Source of the DNA: Clostridiales bacterium
GTDB lineage: Bacteria; Bacillota; Clostridia; Christensenellales; Aristaeellaceae
NCBI GenBank assembly: GCA_004557125.1
Contig: SFET01000012.1
Location: 40,668-104,667 of the forward strand
DNA length: 64,000 bases
Reading direction: 5' to 3'
The stretch's first letter is position 1; the number at the start of each line of letters is the position of its first letter. The position numbers and the translations under genes were made by a program. Of this stretch, positions 35,157 through 43,822 are shown piece after piece. The notes beneath the pieces are model-generated. The model was given only the letters and a program-made list of their open reading frames with translations, was not told where the DNA came from and ran no database searches.

Positions 35157-35201
35157 GTTCCTTGAAAGGGACGAAGCAGCGCATTGTCCCTTTCAAGGAA
35201 C
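35157..35201. repeat. Perfect 16-base inverted repeat before the DUF815 ATPase gene
   Basis: GTTCCTTGAAAGGGAC (35157-35172) and its exact complement (35186-35201) around a 13-base centre, ending 31 bases before the next gene's start. No U tract follows, so it is not a normal terminator. It could be a protein-binding site, an RNA processing or stability hairpin, or a small mobile repeat unit. Confidence 0.8.
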
Positions 35202-35232
35202 GCCCCGACCATCCGCCAAAGGAGGAATGGCA

Positions 35233-36549
35233 TTGTACCGCGAAACTTCCAAGCTCCTGCTCTACAGCAAGCTGGGCGAGGACAGCATCCTGCTGCGCCT
35301 GTCCGAAATCTTCTTCGACTGGGATCACAAGACCTGCGAAAAGAGCGCGCTCATCCGCCGCATCTACGTGGAGATCAAGCGCATCCTCGACCTGGCCACG
35401 ACCTACGGATTCGACACGAACCTCTGGCACAACTACCTGACCTTCGTGCTCATCACCAACGAAAACTCCTTCAGCCTGACCTGTGAGCGCGTGGGCGCCA
35501 GCGAGGGCTCCGTCAACCACTTCGCCAAGGCCGACTTCCGCATCTTCAAGAACCTGTTCGACTTCGACTTCGCGCCCATCGAGGCGGACCTGGGCATCGA
35601 CTGCTTCACGGTTCTTTCCAACTACCGCGCCATCCCCAAGAAGGCCCAGATGTACTACCGGAATGTGAGCGAAAAGGTGCGCGCGCTGTCCGCCGCCATC
35701 GAGCAGGCGAAGGATGAAAATGAAATCTTTGATCTGGTCACGGCGCACTACCGCGACTGCGGCGTGGGCATGTTCGGTCTGAACCGTGCCTTCCGCATCC
35801 GCCCGGCGGAGAACGGCGGCGTGGAATTCTGCGCCATCAACAACATCGATTCCGTGGTTCTGGACGACCTGATCGGCTACGAGTACCAGAAGAAAGAGCT
35901 GCGCGAGAACACCGAGGCCTTCGTCTCCGGGCGCAGCTGCAACAACATGCTGCTCTACGGCGACGCGGGCACCGGCAAGTCCACCTCCGTCAAGGCCATC
36001 CTGAACGAGTACTGCGATCAGGGCCTGCGGATGATCGAAATCTACAAGCACCAGTTCGGCCTGCTCTCCGAGGTCATCGCCCGGGTGAAGAACCGCAACT
36101 ACCGCTTCATGATCTTCATCGACGACCTCTCCTTTGAGGAGCACGAGGTGGAGTACAAGTTCCTGAAGGCCGTGATCGAGGGCGGCGTGGAGACCAAGCC
36201 GGACAACGTGCTGATCTGCGCCACCTCCAACCGCCGCCACCTGATTCAGGAGACCTGGAAGGACCGCAACGACATGGAGTTCAACGGCGACGTGCACCGC
36301 TCCGACACCATGGAGGAGAAGCTGTCGCTGGCAGCGCGCTTCGGCTGCGCCATCAACTACTCTAACCCCGACCGCAAGCAGTACCACGACATCGTGAAGG
36401 GCATCGCCAGTCGCTGCGGCGACCTCGGACTCACGGAGGAGCAGCTGCTGCTGGAGGCCAACAAGTGGGAGATCCGCCACGGAGGAATCTCCGGGCGCAC
36501 CGCCCAGCAGTTCATCAACTATCTCGCAGGAACCGTCAAACAGAAGTGA
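35233..36549 (+). CDS. DUF815 family AAA-type ATPase
   Basis: A protein of about 438 residues. The C-terminal half is a P-loop ATPase of the DUF815 type: Walker A 'YGDAGTGKSTSVKAI' (about residue 245), Walker B 'FMIFIDDLSFEEHEVEYKFL', sensor 'LICATSNRRHLIQE' and the late 'RHGGISGRTAQQFINYLAG'. The N-terminal half is helical and less conserved. Role unknown; the family is widespread in Firmicutes, and I know no firmly established function. GGAGGA directly touches the ATG at 35227, so I prefer the in-frame TTG at 35233. It sits between leuB and ilvA on the same strand, but may be only a passenger. Confidence 0.88.
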   Translation: MYRETSKLLLYSKLGEDSILLRLSEIFFDWDHKTCEKSALIRRIYVEIKRILDLATTYGFDTNLWHNYLTFVLITNENSFSLTCERVGASEGSVNHFAKADFRIFKNLFDFDFAPIEADLGIDCFTVLSNYRAIPKKAQMYYRNVSEKVRALSAAIEQAKDENEIFDLVTAHYRDCGVGMFGLNRAFRIRPAENGGVEFCAINNIDSVVLDDLIGYEYQKKELRENTEAFVSGRSCNNMLLYGDAGTGKSTSVKAILNEYCDQGLRMIEIYKHQFGLLSEVIARVKNRNYRFMIFIDDLSFEEHEVEYKFLKAVIEGGVETKPDNVLICATSNRRHLIQETWKDRNDMEFNGDVHRSDTMEEKLSLAARFGCAINYSNPDRKQYHDIVKGIASRCGDLGLTEEQLLLEANKWEIRHGGISGRTAQQFINYLAGTVKQK

Positions 36550-36562
36550 GGAAAACACACCC

Positions 36563-37759
36563 ATGGTTACGCTCGATAAAATCTATCACGCCGCATTTGT
36601 ACTCAAGCAGGTGGCCCGCAGGACCGACATGATCTACTCTCCCAAATTGAGCCAGGACTGCGAGCTCTACCTCAAGACCGAAAACCTTCAGCTCACCGGC
36701 AGCTTCAAGCTGCGCGGGGCCTACTACAAGATCAGCCAGCTCTCCGAGGAACAGCGCGCGGCGGGCATCATCGCCTGCTCCGCCGGAAATCACGCCCAGG
36801 GCGTGGCGCTGGCGGCCTCTCGCATGGGCATCCATTCCGTCATCTGCATGCCCGACGGCGCGCCGATCTCCAAGGTGGAGTCCACCAAGGCGCTGGGCGC
36901 GGAGGTCTGCCTGGTGCAGGGCGCCTACGACGACGCCTACGCCCACGCGTGCAGGCTCCAGCAGGAGACTGGAATGACCTTCATCCACCCCTTCAACGAC
37001 GATGAGGTCATCGCGGGCCAGGGCACCATCGGCCTGGAGATCCTGGATCAGCTGCCCGAGGTGGACGCGGTGATCTGCCCCATCGGCGGCGGCGGACTGA
37101 TCTCCGGCGTGGCCTACGCCATCAAGAAGCTGAATCCCAACGTGAAGGTCTACGGCGTGCAGGCGGAGAACGCTCCCAGCATGGCCGAGAGCGTCCGGCA
37201 GGGAGAACCCATCACCCTCAACACGGTGGAGACCTTCGCCGACGGCATCGCGGTCAAGCACCCCGGCGACACCACCTTCGCGATCGTGCGGGACTGCGTG
37301 GATGCGGTGGTCACGGTCAGCGAGGACGAAATCGCTGCGGCCATCCTGGCCCTGATCGAGAAGCAGAAGCTGATCGCCGAGGGCGCGGGCGCGGTGAGCG
37401 TGGCGGCGGCGATGTTCCACAAGCTGCCCATCGAGGGCAAGAAGGTGGTCTGCATCGTCTCCGGCGGCAACATTGACGTAAACATCCTCTCCCGGGTCAT
37501 CACCCGCGGCCTGGTCACCGCCGGGCGCAACTCCATGCTCCAGATCGCCCTGGAGGACAAGCCCGGCCAGCTGCTGGGCGTCAGCCGCATCGTGTCCGAG
37601 TGCGGCGCGAACGTCGTATCCGTCCATCACGAGCGCAGCGACGCCAACATGGCCGTCACCAGCTGCTTCCTGACGCTGGGTCTGGAGACCCGCGACTTCG
37701 AACAGATCGCCCAGATCCGCGAACGGCTCACCGCTGCGGGCTTCAAGATCGTCAACTGA
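36563..37759 (+). CDS. ilvA: Threonine ammonia-lyase (threonine dehydratase) with ACT domain
   Basis: A 398-residue fold-type II PLP enzyme. The PLP lysine is Lys49 in 'LQLTGSFKLRGAYYK'; 'CSAGNHAQGVALAASRMGI' and 'CPIGGGGLISGVAYAIKKL' bind the cofactor phosphate. The last 75 residues form an ACT-like regulatory domain ('QIALEDKPGQLLGVSRIVSE'). It turns threonine into 2-oxobutyrate, the entry to isoleucine. The short, single-ACT form resembles the TdcB/catabolic-like enzymes that many anaerobes use for biosynthesis; next to ilv genes a biosynthetic role is more likely. ATG 36563 lies 13 bases after the DUF815 gene. Confidence 0.93.
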   Translation: MVTLDKIYHAAFVLKQVARRTDMIYSPKLSQDCELYLKTENLQLTGSFKLRGAYYKISQLSEEQRAAGIIACSAGNHAQGVALAASRMGIHSVICMPDGAPISKVESTKALGAEVCLVQGAYDDAYAHACRLQQETGMTFIHPFNDDEVIAGQGTIGLEILDQLPEVDAVICPIGGGGLISGVAYAIKKLNPNVKVYGVQAENAPSMAESVRQGEPITLNTVETFADGIAVKHPGDTTFAIVRDCVDAVVTVSEDEIAAAILALIEKQKLIAEGAGAVSVAAAMFHKLPIEGKKVVCIVSGGNIDVNILSRVITRGLVTAGRNSMLQIALEDKPGQLLGVSRIVSECGANVVSVHHERSDANMAVTSCFLTLGLETRDFEQIAQIRERLTAAGFKIVN

Positions 37760-37941
37760 ATTTCACCGGAGACCGAACCGGCACAGCCTGGCCAGCGGAA
37801 TGCCGGGACACCAAACGGGGCGCCGCACGGCGCCTTGTTTCGTCCGCGGCGGCAATTTGCGCACTTTTGTTCAAATCCCCGCCGCCGGAAACATTTCTCT
37901 GACAATTGCATGCTATACTGAGACGATTGGAGGGGCCTGAC

Positions 37942-38613
37942 ATGTTTCAAATTCTGATCCTCGAGGACGACGCGGAGCTGAACCGCTCGGTGTGCATCTT
38001 TCTGAACCAGAACGGCTATGCGGCCACCGGCTGTCTCAGCGCGGAATCCGCCTTCGACGCGTTGTACGCAAACACCTACGATCTGATCCTCTCGGACATC
38101 ATGATGCCGGGCATCGACGGCTTTGGCTTCGTGCAGGCGGTGCGGCAGCTGAACCAGGAGATCCCCATCCTGTTCATGACCGCCCGGGACGACTTTGCCG
38201 CCAAGCAGCAGGGCTACCGCCTGGGCGTGGACAATTACATGGTCAAGCCCATCGATCTCAACGAGCTGCTGCTGCGCATCGGCGCGCTGCTGCGGCGGGC
38301 GAAGATCGCCTCCAGCAGGAAGCTCAGCGTGGGCGGCTTCACCATGGATGTCGACGAGCACACCGCCTATCTGGACGGCGAGGAGATTCCGCTGACCACG
38401 CGGGAGTTCAACCTGCTGTACAAGCTGCTCTCCTATCCGAAAAAGACCTTCACCCGCAACCAGCTGATGGACGAATTCTGGAGCGTGGATTCGGCCTCGG
38501 GCACCCGCACGGTGGATGTGTACATGGCCAAGCTGCGCGCCAAGCTCGCCGCCTGCGAGGACTTTGAAATCGTCACGGTCTACGGGCTGGGCTACAAGGC
38601 GGTGCTGAAATGA
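37942..38613 (+). CDS. OmpR-family response regulator
   Basis: A 223-residue two-domain regulator. Receiver domain: acidic pair in 'LILEDDAE', phosphorylated Asp52 in 'LILSDIMMPGIDGF' and Lys in 'NYMVKPIDLNELL'. C-terminal winged helix: 'LTTREFNLLYKLLSYPKKTF' and 'RTVDVYMAKLRAKLA'. It starts at 37942 after a GGAGGGG site and overlaps the histidine kinase gene by 4 bases (ATGA), so the two are translationally coupled. An extended -10 box (TGCTATACT, about 37911-37919) is the probable promoter. Targets are unknown; the two small membrane proteins downstream are candidates. Confidence 0.95.
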   Translation: MFQILILEDDAELNRSVCIFLNQNGYAATGCLSAESAFDALYANTYDLILSDIMMPGIDGFGFVQAVRQLNQEIPILFMTARDDFAAKQQGYRLGVDNYMVKPIDLNELLLRIGALLRRAKIASSRKLSVGGFTMDVDEHTAYLDGEEIPLTTREFNLLYKLLSYPKKTFTRNQLMDEFWSVDSASGTRTVDVYMAKLRAKLAACEDFEIVTVYGLGYKAVLK

Positions 38614-39671
38614 AGCGCAAGCGCTTTGTATTCCGGCAGTTCATCACCCTCTTTTCCCTGATCGCCTTCGTGACCACCTGCTGCATGACGCTGTTTCTGA
38701 ACATGCTTGCGCGTTCGCTGGAGCTCACGCTGACGGAGGCGAACCTGAAGATGGCAGCGGGCGTGACCTTCGGCAACGTGCTCCTGCTGTCGCTGATCTG
38801 CACGATCATCGATTCCCTGTGGCACAGATGGTCGGTGGAGCGCCCCGCGCGACGCATCGCCGCAGCCGCCGAAAAGCTGATCCAGGGCAATTTTGACGTG
38901 CGCATTCCCACGGACTTCGCCACCGACGAGAGCTTCTCCGAGGTGATCGCCTGCTTCAACCGCATGGCGGAGGAGCTCGCCGGCATCGAGACGCTGCGCA
39001 CGGACTTCGTCTCGAATGTATCCCACGAGCTCAAGACCCCGCTGGCGATCCTGCAGAACTACGCCACGATGCTCAGCCAGCCGAATCTCTCCGACGATCT
39101 GCGCCGGGAGTACGCCGCAGCCATCCTGTCTGCCGCGAGCCGCCTGTCCAGCCTGGTGACCAACATTCTCAAGCTGAACCGGCTGGAGAATGCCCAGATC
39201 TTCCCCGAGCCCCAGCGCTACGACCTTACGGAGCAGCTCTGTCACTGCCTGCTGAACTTCGAGGAAGTGCTGGAGAAGAAGCAGCTGAACGTGCAGACGG
39301 AGCTGGAGGAGGGCGTGGTCGTGCGCGCGGATCCCGAGATCATGGAGCTGGTGTGGAACAACCTGCTCTCCAACGCCGTGAAGTTTACCGATCCGGGCGG
39401 CAGCATCGCGCTGCGCCTGCGCACCCAGGATGCTTGCGCCGTCATTGAGGTGCAGGACAGCGGCTGCGGCATCTCCCCCGGCGTGGGCGCGCACATCTTC
39501 GACAAATTCTACCAGGGCGACACCTCCCACGCCACACAGGGCAACGGCCTGGGACTGGCGCTGGTCCGGCAGGCCATCGACATCAGCGGAAGCGAAATCT
39601 CCGTACAGAGCGAGGTCGGCCGGGGCAGCACCTTCGCCGTGCGCATGCGGAGGATGCCCGATGAAGCGTAA
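38610..39671 (+). CDS. Sensor histidine kinase
   Basis: A 353-residue membrane kinase with two transmembrane helices very close together (about 8-31 and 53-72) and only a short outer loop, so it probably senses within or near the membrane. Then HAMP (75-125), dimerisation domain with phospho-acceptor His139 in 'FVSNVSHELKTPLAIL', and ATPase domain with N box 'ELVWNNLLSNAVKFTD', G1 'DSGCGISPG' and G2 'GNGLGLALVRQ'. It pairs with the OmpR-type regulator before it. The next gene's ATG lies inside its last codons. Confidence 0.93.
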   Translation: MKRKRFVFRQFITLFSLIAFVTTCCMTLFLNMLARSLELTLTEANLKMAAGVTFGNVLLLSLICTIIDSLWHRWSVERPARRIAAAAEKLIQGNFDVRIPTDFATDESFSEVIACFNRMAEELAGIETLRTDFVSNVSHELKTPLAILQNYATMLSQPNLSDDLRREYAAAILSAASRLSSLVTNILKLNRLENAQIFPEPQRYDLTEQLCHCLLNFEEVLEKKQLNVQTELEEGVVVRADPEIMELVWNNLLSNAVKFTDPGGSIALRLRTQDACAVIEVQDSGCGISPGVGAHIFDKFYQGDTSHATQGNGLGLALVRQAIDISGSEISVQSEVGRGSTFAVRMRRMPDEA

Positions 39672-40108
39672 ACCCCTGTGGCAGCGCGCTGCTCGTGCTG
39701 AACCAGGTGCTGCTGGCGATCGTCACATGCATTGTCTGGCAGAACCGCGGCTTTACCCACAGCAAGATCCTCACCATTGCAATGGCGGCGTACAGCTTCA
39801 CCTGCGTGACCATGGCGGTCATCAACGTGTTCCGCTTTCGCAAGCTGCAGGATCCGCTGGTCTCCGCCGCGAAGTCCGTCAGCCTGACCTCAGCGCTGGT
39901 GTCCATGCTCTCGCTGGAGACGGCCATGATCGCCGCCTTCGACGAGAACATCGATCCCGTGTTCCGCAGGGCCATGACCGGATTCAGCGGCGGCGCCGTC
40001 TGCCTGATCGTTCTGGCACAGGCCATCCGCATGATCGTCAAATCCACCGGAGAGATCCGGAATCTTCAGCAAGGAGCAATCCCACATGCACAACGAAGCG
40101 CAGAATGA
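39661..40108 (+). pseudogene. Small membrane protein, frameshifted near its start
   Basis: The ATG at 39661 overlaps the end of the kinase gene and gives 'MKRKPLWQR'; the sensible continuation 'LLVLNQVLLAIVTCIVWQNR' and the rest, up to the stop at 40108, are in the next frame. Adding one GC unit to CAGCGCGCTGC near 39684 joins them into about 149 residues with four transmembrane helices (about 10-26, 36-55, 70-95 and 108-128). I do not recognise the family. The last bases overlap the next gene by 23. Because it follows the two-component pair so tightly it may be part of the signalling unit. As read, translation would stop early or need a start at 39695. Confidence 0.6.
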
Positions 40109-40466
40109 AGTCTTTCGCTACTCCTATTCCGCCACACAACAGGAGGAAATCCGCAGAATTCGCGAGAAATACACCCCCGCGCGCGAGGACAAGCTGGAAC
40201 AGCTGCGCCGCCTGGATGGCAGCGTGGCGAGGAAGGCCTCCACAGCCGCCCTGTCCGCCGGCATCACCGGCGCGCTGCTGCTGGGGCTGGGCATGTCCTG
40301 CTGCACGGTCTGGGCAGGTGTCCGGTTTGTCCCGGGCGTGGTGTTCGGCCTCGCCGGCATCGCCCTGGTCGCCGCCGCCCATCCCCTCTACCGGCGCATC
40401 CTGCGCCGCGAGCGCGAGAAGATCGCGCCCGAAATTCTGCGCCTCACAGAGGAATTGATGAAGTAA
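40086..40466 (+). CDS. Small membrane protein after the two-component system
   Basis: A 126-residue protein with a charged, helical N-terminal part ('EEIRRIREKYTPAREDKLEQ'), two transmembrane helices (about 52-73 and 80-98) and a basic C-terminal tail. The N-terminal pattern, with alternating acidic and basic residues ahead of a helix pair, resembles short 'dihydropteridine reductase'-like or DUF-type membrane proteins common in Clostridia, but I cannot name a function. It overlaps the previous gene by 23 bases and ends the two-component unit, before a clear hairpin (40481-40508). Confidence 0.75.
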   Translation: MHNEAQNEVFRYSYSATQQEEIRRIREKYTPAREDKLEQLRRLDGSVARKASTAALSAGITGALLLGLGMSCCTVWAGVRFVPGVVFGLAGIALVAAAHPLYRRILRREREKIAPEILRLTEELMK

Positions 40467-40480
40467 ATTTCTCCCTTCTT

Positions 40481-40508
40481 CTCCCCGGATCGCACAAGAT
40501 CCGGGGAG
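40481..40508 (+). terminator. Terminator of the two-component unit
   Basis: CTCCCCGGATC (40481-40491) and GATCCGGGGAG (40498-40508), 6-base loop, followed by TTCCATTTCT. The remaining 220 bases before the next gene hold no further feature I can name; they include an AT-rich stretch (40530-40620) likely to contain the promoter of the next gene. Confidence 0.75.
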
Positions 40509-40731
40509 TTCCATTTCTATGTGCCATTTTGAACGCAATTTTTCTCCCCGTTTGTTCAAAAAATCCCTTTAAAAGTATTAAATAACGCAATTCTTATAAA
40601 TTTCTAATGTTTGGATATGAACCGCGCCTCCTGCATATGCGTCTAAAGGTATATGGCAATTTCCGGCAGCCCATCCGGCGCGCTGGGGCCATTTTCTGTG
40701 CAAATATCAGCCATGCAGGGGAGTGAAGCGG

Positions 40732-42696
40732 ATGAAAAGATGGATTTGTTTGCTGCTGACGGCGGCGCTTGCGGGTGCGACCTGCAGCGCGGAAACCGTG
40801 CCGCAGGCTGCGGATGCGGAAGATGCAATTGTCGCCGCAGAGGTCGCGCCGCAGGACGATGCCACACCGGAGCCGGTGACCATGGACGCGCCCGCCGCGC
40901 AGGAACCGTCGCCGGAGGTGACGCAGGATGCGGCCACGGACGATCCCGACCCGGAGGGAACCGCGGCGCCGGATGTGCCCATCGAACCGCAGTCGCCCGA
41001 GGAATCCCAGGCTCCTGAGGAACCGCAGACCTCCGAGGAATCCCAGGTTCCCGAGGAATCGCAGCCTCCGCTTGCGGACGATGCGGCAGAGCAGGAGCCG
41101 GCGCCCGAGGGCTATCTTCTGGACGGCAGCGGCGCAAAGCTGCAGGGCGGCGCGCTGGAGGAACTGCTGCAGACGCCGGGCGCGCTGCGCATATGCATCT
41201 CCACGCGAAGCGCGGTTCACCTGGCGGATTTCCCGCTTGCGCGCCTGATGGAGATCGAGTTTGTGCCGGACCCGGATTTCTCCGGCGAACGGCTGCGCGT
41301 GCTCTGTGCTGCGAGCGAGCGCGTCGAGGATGAATACACGCCGGAGATCCTCGCGGCGCTTCCTGCGGACGCGGTGGGAGATTTGTACATCCGCCTGCTG
41401 GAGATCCCGGATGCGCCGGAAGAGCCGCCTGTGACCGGGCTGCACCTGCGCGTCTCCCCGGAGGACTACCGCGACGATGTCTGGAGCTGTGTGCCGCCCA
41501 CCTTCACCCTCGGCGGCATCGGCGCTGAGGATGCGGACTGCGCCTACGCCGCGATCATTCTGGACGAGCGCATCGCCGTGTTGTCGGACAGCGTCTACAT
41601 TCCCCGGGAGGAGGGCGCATACAGCGTGCGCTTCGTCATCCTGGACGCCATGGGCGACGTGGCCGACCGCTCGGAGCGCTACGACCTGCGCCTGGACTAC
41701 ACCCCGCCGGAGCTGGGCATCGAGGTGAGCCAGGAGGCGGACTGCACCATGGCGCTGCACTTCTCCGACGCCCTCAGCGGCGTGGAAGCCCTCTCGCTGG
41801 ACGGCGGCGCGAGCTGGATCGCGCTGGACGGCGTGGAGAGCTACATCTACACCGCCCCGCAGCGCCAGAGCTTTGCACCCGAAACGATCCTGCTGCGGGA
41901 TGCCGCGGGCAACCTCAGCTCCAATGCCGAGGAGATCCTGCTGGACAGGATTCCGCAGATGTCCGGCGGGGGTGGCGGCGGCAGCGGCGAAGCCGCGCCG
42001 AAGAAGCAGCATGCCAGCGGCGACGGCAGCGACGAAGGCTACAACGTCTATGAGCTGGCGCTTCCCGATGCACCGGCGACGGCGCTGACCCTCGGCGGCG
42101 AGGAGGTTGCGCTGACCCTCGGCGTCGAGGGCGAAGGCGGCGATCAGGCGGGCTTCTTTACCGCCAGCCTGCTGCGCTGGGCGCGCTCCGGCGAGGAGGA
42201 ATCCCCCGACAGCGGCGATCCCGACACCCTGCTGCTTGCGGCGGAACCGCTCCCCGCAGACGATGCCGGCAGCGAGCGGGTGTGGAGGATCAACGGCGCG
42301 GTGCTGCGCAAGCTGTACAACAGCGACATCCGCTATCTGCTCCTCGAGGTGGACGGCGCCATGCTCTCGCTGCCCACCCAGGGCTTTCTGGCGGGCACCC
42401 GCTATGCGCAATTGAAGATGCAGGGCGTATCCACAGCCGAATTCGACTATGAGATCCGCATGCGCACCCTCTCCCACGGCACGGCGGATGCTGCGCAGCT
42501 CCCCGCCTTCAGCCGCGCGCCGGCCTGCGATGCACATCTGCGCGTGCAGGTGGAGGGCGAGGAATATGCGCCGCTGGATCGCGACGCCACGCCGGAGATG
42601 TACCTCTGCGACGTGTACCTTGGGCCGGAGGACCTGCCCGACTACCCCTACGGCGCTTACCCCGCCTTTGCGGACGGCGCGGAAACGGAGGCTTGA
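40732..42696 (+). CDS. Exported multidomain protein of unknown function
   Basis: A 654-residue secreted protein. A short signal peptide (1 to about 18) leads into a Glu/Pro/Ser-rich disordered region up to about residue 118, then beta-rich domains (about 120-420) including an Ig/bacterial-interaction-like stretch 'APETILLRDAAGNLSSNAEE', a Gly linker of six residues near 419, and a C-terminal domain. There is no membrane anchor or sorting signal. I chose ATG 40732 (8 bases from AGGGGAG) over a GTG at 40723 that touches the ribosome binding site. The next gene begins 1 base after the stop, so the two exported proteins are surely made together. Function unknown; it may help the envelope transport block that follows. 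Confidence 0.75.
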   Translation: MKRWICLLLTAALAGATCSAETVPQAADAEDAIVAAEVAPQDDATPEPVTMDAPAAQEPSPEVTQDAATDDPDPEGTAAPDVPIEPQSPEESQAPEEPQTSEESQVPEESQPPLADDAAEQEPAPEGYLLDGSGAKLQGGALEELLQTPGALRICISTRSAVHLADFPLARLMEIEFVPDPDFSGERLRVLCAASERVEDEYTPEILAALPADAVGDLYIRLLEIPDAPEEPPVTGLHLRVSPEDYRDDVWSCVPPTFTLGGIGAEDADCAYAAIILDERIAVLSDSVYIPREEGAYSVRFVILDAMGDVADRSERYDLRLDYTPPELGIEVSQEADCTMALHFSDALSGVEALSLDGGASWIALDGVESYIYTAPQRQSFAPETILLRDAAGNLSSNAEEILLDRIPQMSGGGGGGSGEAAPKKQHASGDGSDEGYNVYELALPDAPATALTLGGEEVALTLGVEGEGGDQAGFFTASLLRWARSGEEESPDSGDPDTLLLAAEPLPADDAGSERVWRINGAVLRKLYNSDIRYLLLEVDGAMLSLPTQGFLAGTRYAQLKMQGVSTAEFDYEIRMRTLSHGTADAAQLPAFSRAPACDAHLRVQVEGEEYAPLDRDATPEMYLCDVYLGPEDLPDYPYGAYPAFADGAETEA

Positions 42697-42697
42697 C

Positions 42698-43795
42698 ATG
42701 AACAAGGCAAGGAAAGTGATGGCTGCGGCGGCCATCCTGGCGATGTTCACCTCGGCGGCGGCCTCGGCGGAGCTAGCACTGGACGGCAGCGTGGTCTCCG
42801 GCGGCGCGCAGAGCGTGCGCGCGCCCTTTGGCGGCGTTGTGGAGGAGGTCCGCCTGCGGCCGGGCGATCTGATCTCCGTGGGCGATACGGTGGCCTCCAT
42901 CGTCACCACGAAGGTCTACGCCCCCCAGGACGGCATCGTGGGCAGCGTGTGCGCCCAGGAGGGCGACAGCGCCGAGGGCATCATCAAGCGCTACGGCGCG
43001 GTGCTCTACATCGAGCCCACGAACCGCTACATCGTGCAGGCCAGCACGGAGAAGGCCTACAACTCCAGCGACACCCGCTACGTACACATCGGCGAGAAGC
43101 TGTACCTGAGCTGCACCCAGGACGGCAGCCACCGGGGCACCGCCCGGGTCACGAAGATTGAGGCCGCCGACGAGGCCGGCATCACCAAGTACACCCTGGA
43201 GGTCACCGGCGGCGACTTCTACATCGGCGAGACCGTGGGCGCGTTCCGAAGCGCGGACTACGCCTCCGCCTCCCGGGTGGGCCGCGGCACCGTGGCCCAG
43301 GCCGAGGCCATCGCGGTGGAGGGTGCGGGCAGCGTCCTCCGGCTCCACGTCGCCCCCGGCGATGCGGTGGAGCGCGGCCAGCTGCTGTTCGAGACCGTGG
43401 AGGGCACGCTGGACGGCCTCTACGCCGGCGAGAGCGACATTCCCTCGGATCTGGGCGGCATCGTGGCCAGCGTGGACGTGCAGAACGGCGCAAGCGTCGC
43501 CAAGGACGCCAACCTGATCACCGTCTATCCCTTCGAAAGCCTGCAGATCGAGGCGCAGGTCAACGTGCTGGATCTGGGCGCGATCCATGAGGGCGACAGG
43601 GTGGAGATCGAATTCGACCTCGACCCGGACAGCCTGCGGCGCTACGAGGGCGTGGTGGAGAGCATCTCCTATCTCAGCAGCGGCGAGGGCAGCCAGAAGT
43701 ATTACAGCGCCTACATCTCCTTCCCGGCCGACGAGCACGTGCGCCTGGGCATGCCGGCCATCGTATATTTAAATGAAAGCGCACAGCGCGAATAA
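42698..43795 (+). CDS. Exported membrane-fusion/HlyD-like protein with lipoyl-type domains
   Basis: A 365-residue protein with a signal peptide (1-24, ending Ala-Ser-Ala). The start of the mature protein, 'GGAQSVRAPFGGVVEEVRLR' followed by 'GDLISVGDTVASI', is a biotinyl-lipoyl-like barrel; a second copy reads 'VEGAGSVLRLHVAPGDAVER', and a third 'DLGGIVASVDVQNGASVAKD'. The C-terminus has a beta-barrel ('DRVEIEFDLDPDSLRRYEGV'), as in HlyD/RND adaptor proteins. Unlike usual adaptors it lacks a coiled coil and appears to be released or loosely attached. It is preceded by an exported protein and followed by a solute-binding protein. A second adaptor is encoded at 48036, in the same block. Confidence 0.78.
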   Translation: MNKARKVMAAAAILAMFTSAAASAELALDGSVVSGGAQSVRAPFGGVVEEVRLRPGDLISVGDTVASIVTTKVYAPQDGIVGSVCAQEGDSAEGIIKRYGAVLYIEPTNRYIVQASTEKAYNSSDTRYVHIGEKLYLSCTQDGSHRGTARVTKIEAADEAGITKYTLEVTGGDFYIGETVGAFRSADYASASRVGRGTVAQAEAIAVEGAGSVLRLHVAPGDAVERGQLLFETVEGTLDGLYAGESDIPSDLGGIVASVDVQNGASVAKDANLITVYPFESLQIEAQVNVLDLGAIHEGDRVEIEFDLDPDSLRRYEGVVESISYLSSGEGSQKYYSAYISFPADEHVRLGMPAIVYLNESAQRE

Positions 43796-43822
43796 AATCC
43801 AAACTTTTCAAGGAGAACCGAA

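Noticed and set aside
32233..36564. Very long open frame (1,443 codons) on the minus strand across leuC, leuD, leuB and the DUF815 gene
   Set aside because: It is antisense to four well-recognised genes, its translation is low-complexity His/Val/Gly/Arg text, and it has no ribosome binding site. GC-rich codon use on the plus strand makes such stop-free antisense frames.
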